DNA from: an uncultured Oscillospiraceae bacterium
GTDB lineage: Bacteria; Bacillota; Clostridia; Oscillospirales; Oscillospiraceae
Length of the DNA stretch: 8,579 bases
Direction of reading: 5' to 3'
Assembly (NCBI GenBank): GCA_910579965.1
Contig: CAJTWF010000050.1
Coordinates: forward strand, 1 to 8,579
The notes under the pieces are model-generated. The model did no database searches. It saw nothing but the letters and a program-made list of their open reading frames with translations, and was not told the origin of the DNA. A program made the position numbers and the translations under genes. Positions 1-7,245 of the stretch are shown here, piece after piece. Every line of letters begins with the position of its first letter. Position 1 is the stretch's first letter.

Positions 1-1364
<1,364 letters not shown>

Positions 1365-1414
1365 AGACTATGTTCCTCCTTATGAAAAGTGGGTATTCAT
1401 TTCGGACTTGTCTT

Positions 1415-1443
1415 ATTTTACCCCTTTTTTTACAGAAAGGCAA
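1415..1443 (-). promoter_or_regulatory. Promoter of pckA
   Basis: On the minus strand, TTGCCT (1438-1443) and TAAAAT (1415-1420) are separated by exactly 17 bases, a good sigma-A arrangement. Transcription would start near 1408 and give a leader of about 45 bases before the pckA ATG, including the AGGAGG site. No operator could be recognised around it. Confidence 0.7.
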
Positions 1444-1682
1444 GAGAGAAGAGACCGGAATCAAAGAAATGGTCAAAACCTTCAAACCGGACCTCAAAGA
1501 GGCCGGAGCATTTGGGCAAAATGAATGTCATCGGCAATTCCTCCTTCACCGGAGAGCTTTGACGCCGCCGCTTCAAGGAACAATGCCTTATTTCCTATCA
1601 CAGTTTTTTCATGCTGTCCGCACAACCAGGGCTGGTCCATTCAGGCGGCGGGGCCAATCCGATATTTTTGCCGCTTTGCCAG
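1444..1682. other. Noncoding stretch between divergent promoters
   Basis: About 240 bases lie between the two outward-facing promoters. Frames open across it but none has a convincing ribosome binding site or protein-like composition. The only structure seen is a small imperfect hairpin: CCGG-A-CCTC (1487-1495), loop AAA, GAGGCCGG (1499-1506), an 8-bp stem with one bulged A. On the minus strand it is followed by a mildly T-rich run. It could be a weak terminator remnant or a regulatory element, or chance. No riboswitch or small RNA was recognised. Confidence 0.5.
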
Positions 1683-1711
1683 TTGAAATCAAGCACGTAA
1701 AATGCTATAAT
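1683..1711 (+). promoter_or_regulatory. Promoter of the binding-protein/transducer cluster
   Basis: TTGAAA (1683-1688), a 17-base spacer and a perfect TATAAT (1706-1711). The TG at 1703-1704 gives an extended -10 element. Transcription would begin near 1718, leaving a leader of about 25 bases with GGGAGGA at 1726-1732. This is the only good promoter seen upstream of the three plus-strand genes. Confidence 0.8.
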
Positions 1712-1742
1712 ACCTCCGAATTTATGGGAGGAATGGTAAACT

Positions 1743-2978
1743 ATGATGAGACGGCTTTTCCTTTTCGTGTTATCCGCCTGTTTATTATCCCTGCTGTCCG
1801 CCTGCGGATCGCAGGAGCAGCTCCCCGAGGACAGTCCGCCGGCAGATGAGACCATTGTGCTGACGGTGTGGGGCGCGGAGGAGGATGAGGCATTGCTCCA
1901 GGAGATCTTCGCTTCCTTCCAGGCCCATTACGCCGGCCAGGCCAGCTTCCAGATCACTTACCAGCCCCAGAGCGAGTCCAACTGCAAGGACGTTCTTCTG
2001 GGCGATCTGGAGGGCGGCGCGGACGTGTTCGCCTTCGCTGATGACCAGGTGTCCGCGCTGGCCGCCGCCGGCGGGCTGGACCCGATCACTGACGGAGCGG
2101 CCATCCAAAGCGCCTCCCTCCCCGCTGCGGTGGAGGCGGCCAGTGTGGAGAACACGCTCTACGCCTATCCCCTTACCGCGGATAACGGCTATTTCCTGTA
2201 CTACAACAAGTCCTATTTCACAGAGGCGGACGTCCAGCGTCTGGACCGGATATTGGAGACGGCCGCCCAGGCCGGGCGGCTGGTGGCTATGGACTGGTCC
2301 TCCGCGTGGTATGTCTACGCCTTCTTCGGCAACACCGGATTGGAGGTGGGGCTGAACGAGGATGGTCTGACCAACTACTGCACCTGGAACAGCACAGACG
2401 GCCCCATCCGCGGGGTGGACGTGGCCCAGGCCATGCTGGACGTCGCGGCCAGCCCGGCCTTCTCCAACCGGACGGACACGGCGTTCCTCTCCGGCGTGCA
2501 GGATGGCTCCGTCATCGCCGGCGTCAGCGGCGTGTGGAACGCGGTGGCTGTGAAGGAGGCCTGGGGAGACGACATGGGGGCGGCCAAGCTGCCCACCTAT
2601 ACCTGCGCGGGTCAGCAGGTGCAGATGGCCTCCTTCTCCGGCTGCAAGCTCATCGGCGTGAACGCCTACTCCCGCCACCCGGACTGGGCGGCGCGGCTGG
2701 CGGAGTGGATCGTCAGCGAGGAGAACCAGCGCCTGCGCTTTGAGCTGCGGGGCCAGGGTCCGGCCAACGTCAACGCCGCCAACTCCCCGGAGGTTCAGGC
2801 GTCTCCGGCCATCGCGGCTCTGCTGGAGCAGTCCAATTATTCCCAGCTCCAGCGGGTGGGCGGAAAGTTCTGGGACCCTGTGGCCGAATTTTCCGGCAGC
2901 ATGGCCCAGGGGAACCCCTCCGGCGCGTCCCTTCAGGTTCAGCTGGACCGGCTGGCCGAGGGCGTAAGCGAGCGGTAA
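1743..2978 (+). CDS. MalE-like extracellular solute-binding lipoprotein
   Basis: A 411-residue family-1 type solute-binding protein. The N-terminus MMRRLFLFVL plus a hydrophobic stretch and the lipobox LLSAC (cysteine 21) mark a lipoprotein anchored outside the membrane. An acidic, proline-containing linker (22-36) leads into the first lobe, which starts LTVWGAEEDE (40-49). DVFAFADDQ (94-102), the hinge-like YAYPLTADNGYFLYYNKSYF (140-159) and the C-lobe LPTYTCAG through IGVNAYSRHPDWAARLAEW (283-322) resemble maltose/maltodextrin-binding proteins, so an oligosaccharide ligand is plausible but unproven. GGGAGGA (1726-1732) lies 10 bases before the chosen ATG; a second ATG at 1746 is equally possible. 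No permease or ATPase gene is adjacent. The next gene, 27 bases downstream, encodes a chemoreceptor-like transducer. Together this suggests ligand presentation to a sensor rather than, or as well as, import by distant permeases. Mature-region cysteines at 81, 213, 288 and 301 are unusual for an exported protein of an anaerobe. Confidence 0.88.
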   Translation: MMRRLFLFVLSACLLSLLSACGSQEQLPEDSPPADETIVLTVWGAEEDEALLQEIFASFQAHYAGQASFQITYQPQSESNCKDVLLGDLEGGADVFAFADDQVSALAAAGGLDPITDGAAIQSASLPAAVEAASVENTLYAYPLTADNGYFLYYNKSYFTEADVQRLDRILETAAQAGRLVAMDWSSAWYVYAFFGNTGLEVGLNEDGLTNYCTWNSTDGPIRGVDVAQAMLDVAASPAFSNRTDTAFLSGVQDGSVIAGVSGVWNAVAVKEAWGDDMGAAKLPTYTCAGQQVQMASFSGCKLIGVNAYSRHPDWAARLAEWIVSEENQRLRFELRGQGPANVNAANSPEVQASPAIAALLEQSNYSQLQRVGGKFWDPVAEFSGSMAQGNPSGASLQVQLDRLAEGVSER

Positions 2979-2992
2979 CACAAAATAGGTAT

Positions 2993-2999
2993 GGGAGGA
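2993..2999 (+). promoter_or_regulatory. Ribosome binding site that fixes the transducer start
   Basis: GGGAGGA sits 6 bases before the ATG at 3006. An in-frame ATG at 2991 overlaps this site itself and has no Shine-Dalgarno of its own, so 3006 is the better start. Confidence 0.8.
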
Positions 3000-3005
3000 A
3001 ATGGT

Positions 3006-4592
3006 ATGAAAGGCAGGCTGACACTACAGCAGCGCCTGGCCCTGCCCATTGTTCTGCTGGGCCTGATCGCGCTGTTATCCAACATTTTGGCGGTATTCAG
3101 CATCAACAATGTCCACGCCAACGCGGGGACCATTGTGGATGAGTACATGGTCAGCGAGGAGCGGCTGGAGGATATCCGGCAGTCGGTCATGAACATACAC
3201 CGTCTGGCCCTGTCCCACATCGTGGCGGCGGACCATGCCACCATGATCCGGCTGGTACAGGAGATCAAGGCGGAGGAGGCGGCCCTGGACGAAAAGCTGA
3301 GCGCCTACGAAAGCTTCGTCTCTCAGGAGGACGAGGGGGCCTACCAGTCTCTGCTGAGCGCCTACACGGAATTGAAGCATGCGCTGGTCCATCTGGTCTG
3401 CGCCAGCGCCGACAGCAAGACCCAGGACGCCTACGCCACAGCCAACGGAGACGTTGCCAGCTGGGGCGGCGCGGCGGAGGCGGCTGTTGATGCGCTCTCC
3501 GCGTCCGTCAGCAGCAGGACGGAGGCGGCCCGGGGAAAGCTCACCCTGGTTTACATCATTTCCCTCGTCACCAGCGCCTTCACCCTGGTTGTCGGTATTT
3601 TCCTGGTGGCGGCGGCTTTCCGGATTATCCGCAAATACGTGCTCACCCCCATTCGGGACGCCATGGGCACCCTCAAGGACAGCTCCGAGCGCATCAGCGG
3701 CGTGGTGGGCGAGGTGCGCCAGCGGACCCGGACCTCCAATGGCAGCGTCCAGAATCTCTCCGGCCTCACGGAGCAGCTCTCCGCCGCCCTGGAGGAGATC
3801 GCGGGCAGCACCTCCGCCATCAGCACCAACGCCGCCGGCACCCAGGGGGACACCCAGAGCATGGCGGAGGAGTGCGCCGCCATCACGGCGTATTCTGCGG
3901 AAATGCGGGGGCGGGCCGAGGAGATGGAGCGCTCCGCCCACAGTGAGACAGAGCTCATTCGCTCCAAGACGGCAGATATCATGGCCGTGCTGGATCAGGC
4001 CATTGAGAAGAGCCGGAATGTGGAGCAGATCCGCTCCCTGACCAAGGACATTCTTGATATCTCATCCTCCACCAACCTCATTGCCGTCAACGCCTCCATC
4101 GAGGCGGCCCGGGCCGGTGCGGCGGGAGCCGGATTTTCCATTGTGGCCCAGGAGGTGCACAAGCTGGCCGACTCCTGCGCCGAAACCGCCAGCAACATCC
4201 AGGAGGTCAGCGGCGTGGTCACGGGGGCGGTGGAATATCTGGCCAGCAGCGCCCGGGAGCTGGCCGATTATCTGAGCCAGGCCGTCATAGACCAGCTGGA
4301 GCGGACTGTCCAGGCCGGCCGGCAGTACCGGGAGGACTCGGCCTATATCGGGCACGCCATGGAGGAGTTCAACGACAGGGCGGGGCGGCTGAAAAACGCC
4401 ATGGACGAAATCGCCGCCTCCATCTCCAGCATCTCCGGGGCCATTGACGGCGCGGCCTCCGGCATCACCGGCGCGGCCGGCAGCACCCGCATGCTGGTGG
4501 ACGATATGGCCGGCATCACCGCGCGGATGGACACCAACCAGGAGATTGTGGGCGAGCTGCAAAAGCAGATGGACGTATTTGCCAATCTCTAG
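3006..4592 (+). CDS. Methyl-accepting chemotaxis-type transducer
   Basis: A 528-residue membrane receptor. Transmembrane helix 1 is about residues 13-33. A mostly helical extracellular segment of about 145 residues, of the four-helix-bundle sensor type, follows (34-178). Transmembrane helix 2 is about 179-206. The cytoplasmic part is a long coiled coil of the MCP signalling class. Its hairpin tip is well conserved (STNLIAVNASIEAARAG, 355-371, with E366 and R369), followed by GFSIVAQEVHKLADS (376-390). That tip is the surface that in known receptors contacts CheA and CheW. After helix 2 only the first half of a HAMP-like segment is evident (YVLTPIRDAM, 211-220); the usual GDL...DEIG second half was not found. 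There is no C-terminal CheR-docking pentapeptide. It follows the solute-binding lipoprotein gene, making that protein its likely ligand carrier. No cheA, cheW or flagellar genes are in the window, so the output could be motility or another kinase pathway. Confidence 0.9.
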   Translation: MKGRLTLQQRLALPIVLLGLIALLSNILAVFSINNVHANAGTIVDEYMVSEERLEDIRQSVMNIHRLALSHIVAADHATMIRLVQEIKAEEAALDEKLSAYESFVSQEDEGAYQSLLSAYTELKHALVHLVCASADSKTQDAYATANGDVASWGGAAEAAVDALSASVSSRTEAARGKLTLVYIISLVTSAFTLVVGIFLVAAAFRIIRKYVLTPIRDAMGTLKDSSERISGVVGEVRQRTRTSNGSVQNLSGLTEQLSAALEEIAGSTSAISTNAAGTQGDTQSMAEECAAITAYSAEMRGRAEEMERSAHSETELIRSKTADIMAVLDQAIEKSRNVEQIRSLTKDILDISSSTNLIAVNASIEAARAGAAGAGFSIVAQEVHKLADSCAETASNIQEVSGVVTGAVEYLASSARELADYLSQAVIDQLERTVQAGRQYREDSAYIGHAMEEFNDRAGRLKNAMDEIAASISSISGAIDGAASGITGAAGSTRMLVDDMAGITARMDTNQEIVGELQKQMDVFANL

Positions 4593-4648
4593 CGGGAAAG
4601 CGGTGCGGAGAAGAGCGCGTTTCAAAAATATATTGGAGGAAATACAGC

Positions 4649-5137
4649 ATGGGTGAACAGGAAAATATGCTTCTGAAGGTGGGCTCCCTTCTTATTCTGA
4701 TTGGCGGCATTGCCTCCGGTCTCTTCGGCATCATCGCCTCTGCCGCAGCTCTGCTGGCGATGAACAGCCTGGATGAGAGCGCCATGAGCGGGCTGGACAG
4801 CTATTTCCAGCTGGCGAGCGGCGGCATGTTCAGCGGCGAGGAGGCGGCAGCCGTGGTGGGAATCGTCGTGCTTGCCGCGATCGCCATTTCGGCTGTCATG
4901 ATGCTCATCCAGATCATCGTGGGCGTGATGGGCCTGTCCCGCGCCAGGAACCCCCAAAAGTACCGCTTTTTCCTGACCTGGGGCGTCATTCTGCTGATGA
5001 TCGGCTTCCTCGGCCTGGGCCAGCTCTTCTCCCTGCGGGGAATCGCCTCCGCGTGCAGCGGCATTGCCGGCCCGGTCCTCTTCATCATCGGCGGCGCTCA
5101 GCAGAACAAGGCGGCCAACGCGGACCCGATGGATTGA
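4649..5137 (+). CDS. Hypothetical four-helix membrane protein
   Basis: A 162-residue protein I do not recognise. GGAGGA (4635-4640) lies 8 bases before the ATG. It has four hydrophobic segments, about residues 8-38, 66-96, 108-127 and 133-148, a short polar N-terminus, an acidic extramembrane loop between the first two helices (about 40-62), and a basic segment RARNPQKYR before helix 3. That charge pattern suggests both termini lie in the cytoplasm. The C-tail is short and polar. There is no signal peptide, enzyme motif or cysteine cluster. It starts 57 bases after the transducer stop with no terminator between them, so it is probably in the same transcript. It could be an accessory of the sensor module or a general envelope protein; the sequence does not decide. 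Confidence 0.75.
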   Translation: MGEQENMLLKVGSLLILIGGIASGLFGIIASAAALLAMNSLDESAMSGLDSYFQLASGGMFSGEEAAAVVGIVVLAAIAISAVMMLIQIIVGVMGLSRARNPQKYRFFLTWGVILLMIGFLGLGQLFSLRGIASACSGIAGPVLFIIGGAQQNKAANADPMD

Positions 5138-5161
5138 TAAAACAGAATAAGGAATAAAACC

Positions 5162-5219
5162 GCTGCCGGCGGCCTGTTGTCCTGCGCAAACGGATTGCGC
5201 TTCACAGGCTGCCGGCAGC
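5162..5219 (-). terminator. Long hairpin terminator between convergent operons
   Basis: Arms GCTGCCGGC (5162-5170) and GCCGGCAGC (5211-5219) pair perfectly. The stem continues for seven more pairs including one G-T wobble (5171-5177 with 5204-5210). After an internal loop, GCGCAA/TTGCGC (5184-5189 with 5195-5200) forms the tip with a 5-base loop. Read on the minus strand it starts 12 bases after the flavodoxin stop and is followed by GGTTTTATTCC, so it best fits an intrinsic terminator of the minus-strand operon. On the plus strand it follows the membrane-protein gene but lacks a T tract (TCCTCTATGCC), so two-way action is possible but weaker. Confidence 0.75.
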
Positions 5220-5230
5220 TCCTCTATGCC

Positions 5231-5740
5231 TTATCCCTGCCGGGCCCAGTCCAGGATCTCCGACAGATTCTCCCGCCGGGCCCCGTCGAAGGAGTGGGAG
5301 ATCCCCTCCAGCATGGCCTGGGCGTCCTTCTTCCTCCTCAGAGCTGCCCGGAGAGCGGCCATCATGGCCCGGTCCACCGCCCCCATGCGGGCATAGTCCA
5401 GCCCGCCCTGGCAGTAGAACCCGCGGAGCTGGGGCAGGGGGCCGAAGAGCTTGTCCATGCTCTCCCCCAGATCCGGGGTATCCATGGGCGCGCACCCCAC
5501 GGCCAGGGCCGCTATCCGCTTCCCAGCCAGGTCCGGCAGCCGCTTCGCCAGCCAATTCAGCCCCGCCATCTGTCCGGCGTAGAGCCCTCCCGCCAGGATG
5601 ATCGTATCATACTCCCCCAGGCGCACCGCGCCCCGGTCCTGAAAGGGAACCGCCCGGCACCCCAGCTCCTCCGCCATCCACTGGGCGTAGCGCTGGGAGA
5701 AGCCGGTCTTGCTGCGGTAAATGATGATGGTCTTTTTCAT
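5231..5740 (-). CDS. Flavodoxin-domain protein
   Basis: A 169-residue, single-domain flavodoxin-fold protein, last gene of the TetR-led operon. The N-terminal strand and FMN phosphate loop read IIIYRSKTGFSQRYA (5-19), the usual S/T-x-T-G-x-(S/T) pattern. DTIILAGGLYAGQMAG (45-60) corresponds to the second flavin loop, and FYCQGGLDYARMG (108-120) is typical of the clostridial HemG-like (flavodoxin_5) subgroup. Such proteins carry electrons or reduce quinones and related substrates; the name protoporphyrinogen oxidase is often attached to this fold but is not justified here without haem genes. AGGAGG (5746-5751) lies 5 bases before the ATG. The gene follows the iron-sulfur-flavoprotein-like gene by 27 bases, implying a joint redox role, and ends just before the hairpin terminator. 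Its substrate is unknown. Confidence 0.85.
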   Translation of the reverse strand: MKKTIIIYRSKTGFSQRYAQWMAEELGCRAVPFQDRGAVRLGEYDTIILAGGLYAGQMAGLNWLAKRLPDLAGKRIAALAVGCAPMDTPDLGESMDKLFGPLPQLRGFYCQGGLDYARMGAVDRAMMAALRAALRRKKDAQAMLEGISHSFDGARRENLSEILDWARQG

Positions 5741-5767
5741 AGCGTCCTCCTTTTTATCTGTGCGTCC

Positions 5768-6457
5768 TCACGCCCTCCAGGGCCGCCCCCGGTCCAGCCA
5801 GCCCTGCTCCCGCCACCACGCCGCGTCGGGGGTGTCCGGCCAGACATACTTGTGGACCAGCCGCAGGGCGTAAAACAGACACCGGGTCTTCCATCCCGGC
5901 ACGGCCGCGCCCCGCCGCAGGCGGGCCGCCGTCCGCTCCGCCTGCCGGGCGATCCTCTTTTTCAGTCCGGGGGACAGCCGGTCCCAGCGGATCTCCATCA
6001 GGGCAAAGCCCATTTTCCAGGTGCGGGCCGCGCCCCAGAAATCCAGGCTGTCCTTCATCTCCCGCAGGGCGGCCCGGTACACCGGCCCGCTGGCGGCGGC
6101 GATCACCAGCCCCTGCTTGTGAAACATCTCCCGGTTTGGCTTGTGGACCATCCACATGCCGCAGTAGTGGTCCAGGAAGGTCTTCATGGGCCCGCTCACG
6201 TGGAGGGCGTACACCGGGGAGGTGAGCAGGATCACGTCCGAGGCCAGCATGGCCTCCAGAATCCGCCCCGCGCCCGGGCTCTGGCAGCAGCGGTTTCCGC
6301 CCTCAAAGCACCGGAAGCAGGAGACGCAGGCCTCCGGGCAGTCCCGGGGCAGGAAAAACTCCGTCACCTCCGCCTCCGGCAGGCGGCTGAGCACCTCCTG
6401 GGCGATGTGCCAGGTGCAGCCCCGCCGCTCCGTGCCGTAGACCGCGCAGATTTTCAT
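5768..6457 (-). CDS. NAD(P)H-dependent FMN reductase / iron-sulfur flavoprotein-like oxidoreductase
   Basis: A 229-residue flavodoxin-like-fold oxidoreductase. It starts MKICAVYGTERRGCTWHIAQ, where GTERRGCT is the flavin phosphate loop. SPVYALHVSGPMKTFLDH (80-97) is the conserved FMN-binding segment of the FMN-reductase/Isf superfamily. Cysteines 44, 47, 50 and 57 are spaced C-x2-C-x2-C-x6-C, compatible with the compact 4Fe-4S motif of iron-sulfur flavoproteins; neighbouring C40 and C58 are extra. The C-terminal part (about 160-229) is basic, then aromatic (HKYVWPDTPDAAWW), and is not obviously catalytic. The start is the ATG at 6457, with GGAGGG (6465-6470) 7 bases upstream; an upstream in-frame start at 6472 precedes that site and is unlikely. 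The ATG overlaps the TetR stop (ATGA), implying translational coupling. It probably transfers electrons from NAD(P)H to a small-molecule or protein acceptor, and is induced by whatever the repressor senses. Confidence 0.85.
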   Translation of the reverse strand: MKICAVYGTERRGCTWHIAQEVLSRLPEAEVTEFFLPRDCPEACVSCFRCFEGGNRCCQSPGAGRILEAMLASDVILLTSPVYALHVSGPMKTFLDHYCGMWMVHKPNREMFHKQGLVIAAASGPVYRAALREMKDSLDFWGAARTWKMGFALMEIRWDRLSPGLKKRIARQAERTAARLRRGAAVPGWKTRCLFYALRLVHKYVWPDTPDAAWWREQGWLDRGRPWRA

Positions 6458-7062
6458 GACCGGTCCCTCCAAGCGTAATTTTTTTGGAACTGCTCCACGT
6501 GGGCCCGGATCAAGGGCCGGGCCTCCTCAAAGCTGTCGCAGGTGTGGATGAGCATGAACATAGGCCCGTGGAACTCCGCCGCCACCGCCAGGGGGTCCTC
6601 ACGCCGGAGCTCCCCCCGGTCCATGAGGGCGGAGAAGATGAACGCCTGGACCTGGACGCACTTGTCCCGGTAGAGCTGCCGGTAGATGTCCCGGCAGCGG
6701 GGTTCGGTAAACTGGCTCAGCAGCAGCAGGCGGCGGAACCGGGCGTTCCAGGGATCGTCGAAGAAGTACCGGAAGGTGCGCTCAATGAGCGCATGCAGGC
6801 GCTCCGCCGGTATGCCCTGGTACAGAGACGTGTCGTCCCCCTGGTCAAAGGGCAGTCCGCTCCCCCGGAAATACAGCTCCGCCTGCTGGACGCAGAAGTC
6901 CACGATCCCGTCAAACAACGCCCGCTTGCTGGGAAAGTGGTTGTACAGAGAGCTCTCCCGGATCCCCACGGCCCGGGCGATGTCCCGCACCGACGCCCCG
7001 TCGTATCCGTGCCGGGAAAACAGTTCCAGGGCCGTGTCCAAAATCTTTTCCTTTGTGGTCAT
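6454..7062 (-). CDS. TetR/AcrR-family transcriptional regulator
   Basis: A 202-residue, one-component repressor, first gene of the minus-strand operon. The N-terminal domain MTTKEKILDTALELFSRHGY is followed by the helix-turn-helix SVRDIARAVGIRESSLYNHF (24-43), both typical of TetR. The remainder is a helical ligand-binding and dimer domain with no close family signature. Ligand-domain cysteines at 57, 123, 135 and 175 might allow redox sensing, but this is speculation. The ATG at 7062 has AAGGAG 6 bases upstream (7069-7074). An in-frame GTG at 7077 lies upstream of that site and would place it inside the gene, so it was not chosen. The stop overlaps the next ATG. A palindrome covers the predicted transcription start, so the protein probably represses its own operon of two flavoproteins. 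It could also influence the divergent radical SAM gene, but the palindrome is some 90 bases from that promoter. Confidence 0.92.
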   Translation of the reverse strand: MTTKEKILDTALELFSRHGYDGASVRDIARAVGIRESSLYNHFPSKRALFDGIVDFCVQQAELYFRGSGLPFDQGDDTSLYQGIPAERLHALIERTFRYFFDDPWNARFRRLLLLSQFTEPRCRDIYRQLYRDKCVQVQAFIFSALMDRGELRREDPLAVAAEFHGPMFMLIHTCDSFEEARPLIRAHVEQFQKNYAWRDRS

Positions 7063-7082
7063 GGCGCTCTCCTTCACTTGCT

Positions 7083-7092
7083 AACGATCGTT
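7083..7092. promoter_or_regulatory. Candidate TetR operator
   Basis: AACGATCGTT is a perfect 10-bp palindrome, with one further matching pair (7081/7094) after a mismatch, embedded in the repeat-like AACGAACGATCGTT on the minus strand. It lies directly downstream of the -10 box and over the likely start site (about 7095) of the tetR promoter. This is the usual position and symmetry for an autoregulatory TetR-family operator. Binding is inferred, not shown. Confidence 0.65.
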
Positions 7093-7101
7093 CGTTTTTA
7101 A

Positions 7102-7130
7102 AGTATATACCGGCAGAGCCCCTCTGTCAA
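7102..7130 (-). promoter_or_regulatory. Promoter of the tetR-flavoprotein operon
   Basis: On the minus strand a perfect TTGACA (7125-7130), a 17-base spacer and TATACT (7102-7107). The strength of this promoter fits a gene set that must be held down by a repressor. The leader before the ATG is about 33 bases and contains the palindrome and the Shine-Dalgarno site. Confidence 0.85.
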
Positions 7131-7181
7131 GGGCAGCGGAATCCTTTTTTGCGGCGCGGATACAAACAGCCAAATTTCCTC

Positions 7182-7210
7182 TTGACATTTTCGGCCATCT
7201 GTTCTATATT
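7182..7210 (+). promoter_or_regulatory. Promoter of the radical SAM gene
   Basis: A perfect TTGACA (7182-7187), a 17-base spacer and TATATT (7205-7210). The predicted start is near 7217, with a leader of about 30 bases. The -10 and start region are flanked by TGTTCT (7200-7205) and AGAACA (7217-7222), a 6-bp inverted repeat with an 11-base centre. Confidence 0.85.
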
Positions 7211-7216
7211 ATTGTC

Positions 7217-7230
7217 AGAACACTTGTTTG
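7217..7230 (+). promoter_or_regulatory. Possible LexA-like (SOS) box
   Basis: AGAACACTTGTTTG contains GAAC-N4-GTTT. This is one base short of the symmetric GAAC-N4-GTTC core of the Gram-positive LexA box, and the flanking bases match only partly. It sits on the predicted transcription start of a gene for a putative DNA-repair protein, where a repressor site would be effective. A chance match is quite possible. Confidence 0.35.
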
Positions 7231-7245
7231 CAGGAGGCCGGACCC

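Noticed and set aside
1487..1506. Imperfect hairpin considered as a terminator or attenuator
   Set aside because: The stem is only 8 bp with a bulge and lies upstream of both promoters, with no gene ending nearby, so it is mentioned only within the intergenic entry.
1370..1849. Plus-strand open frame of 159 residues across the intergenic region
   Set aside because: It overlaps the pckA leader and promoter, the second promoter and the start of the solute-binding protein gene, lacks a ribosome binding site, and has no protein-like features.
1598..1855. Minus-strand open frame of 85 residues
   Set aside because: It overlaps the promoter and signal-peptide region of the binding-protein gene, with no ribosome binding site or recognisable product.
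1743..2978. Calling the binding protein part of a complete ABC transporter
   Set aside because: No permease or ATPase gene is present on either side; the neighbours are a transducer, a membrane protein without transporter motifs, and pckA.
1785..2981. Minus-strand open frame of 398 residues
   Set aside because: Antisense to the complete solute-binding protein gene; its composition is that of a GC-rich shadow frame.
5177..6478. Plus-strand open frame of 433 residues
   Set aside because: It runs through the terminator hairpin and antisense to two flavoprotein genes that have motifs and ribosome binding sites; its product is proline-, histidine- and arginine-rich nonsense.
6484..7101. Plus-strand open frame of 205 residues
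   Set aside because: Antisense to the clear TetR-family gene and extending through its operator.
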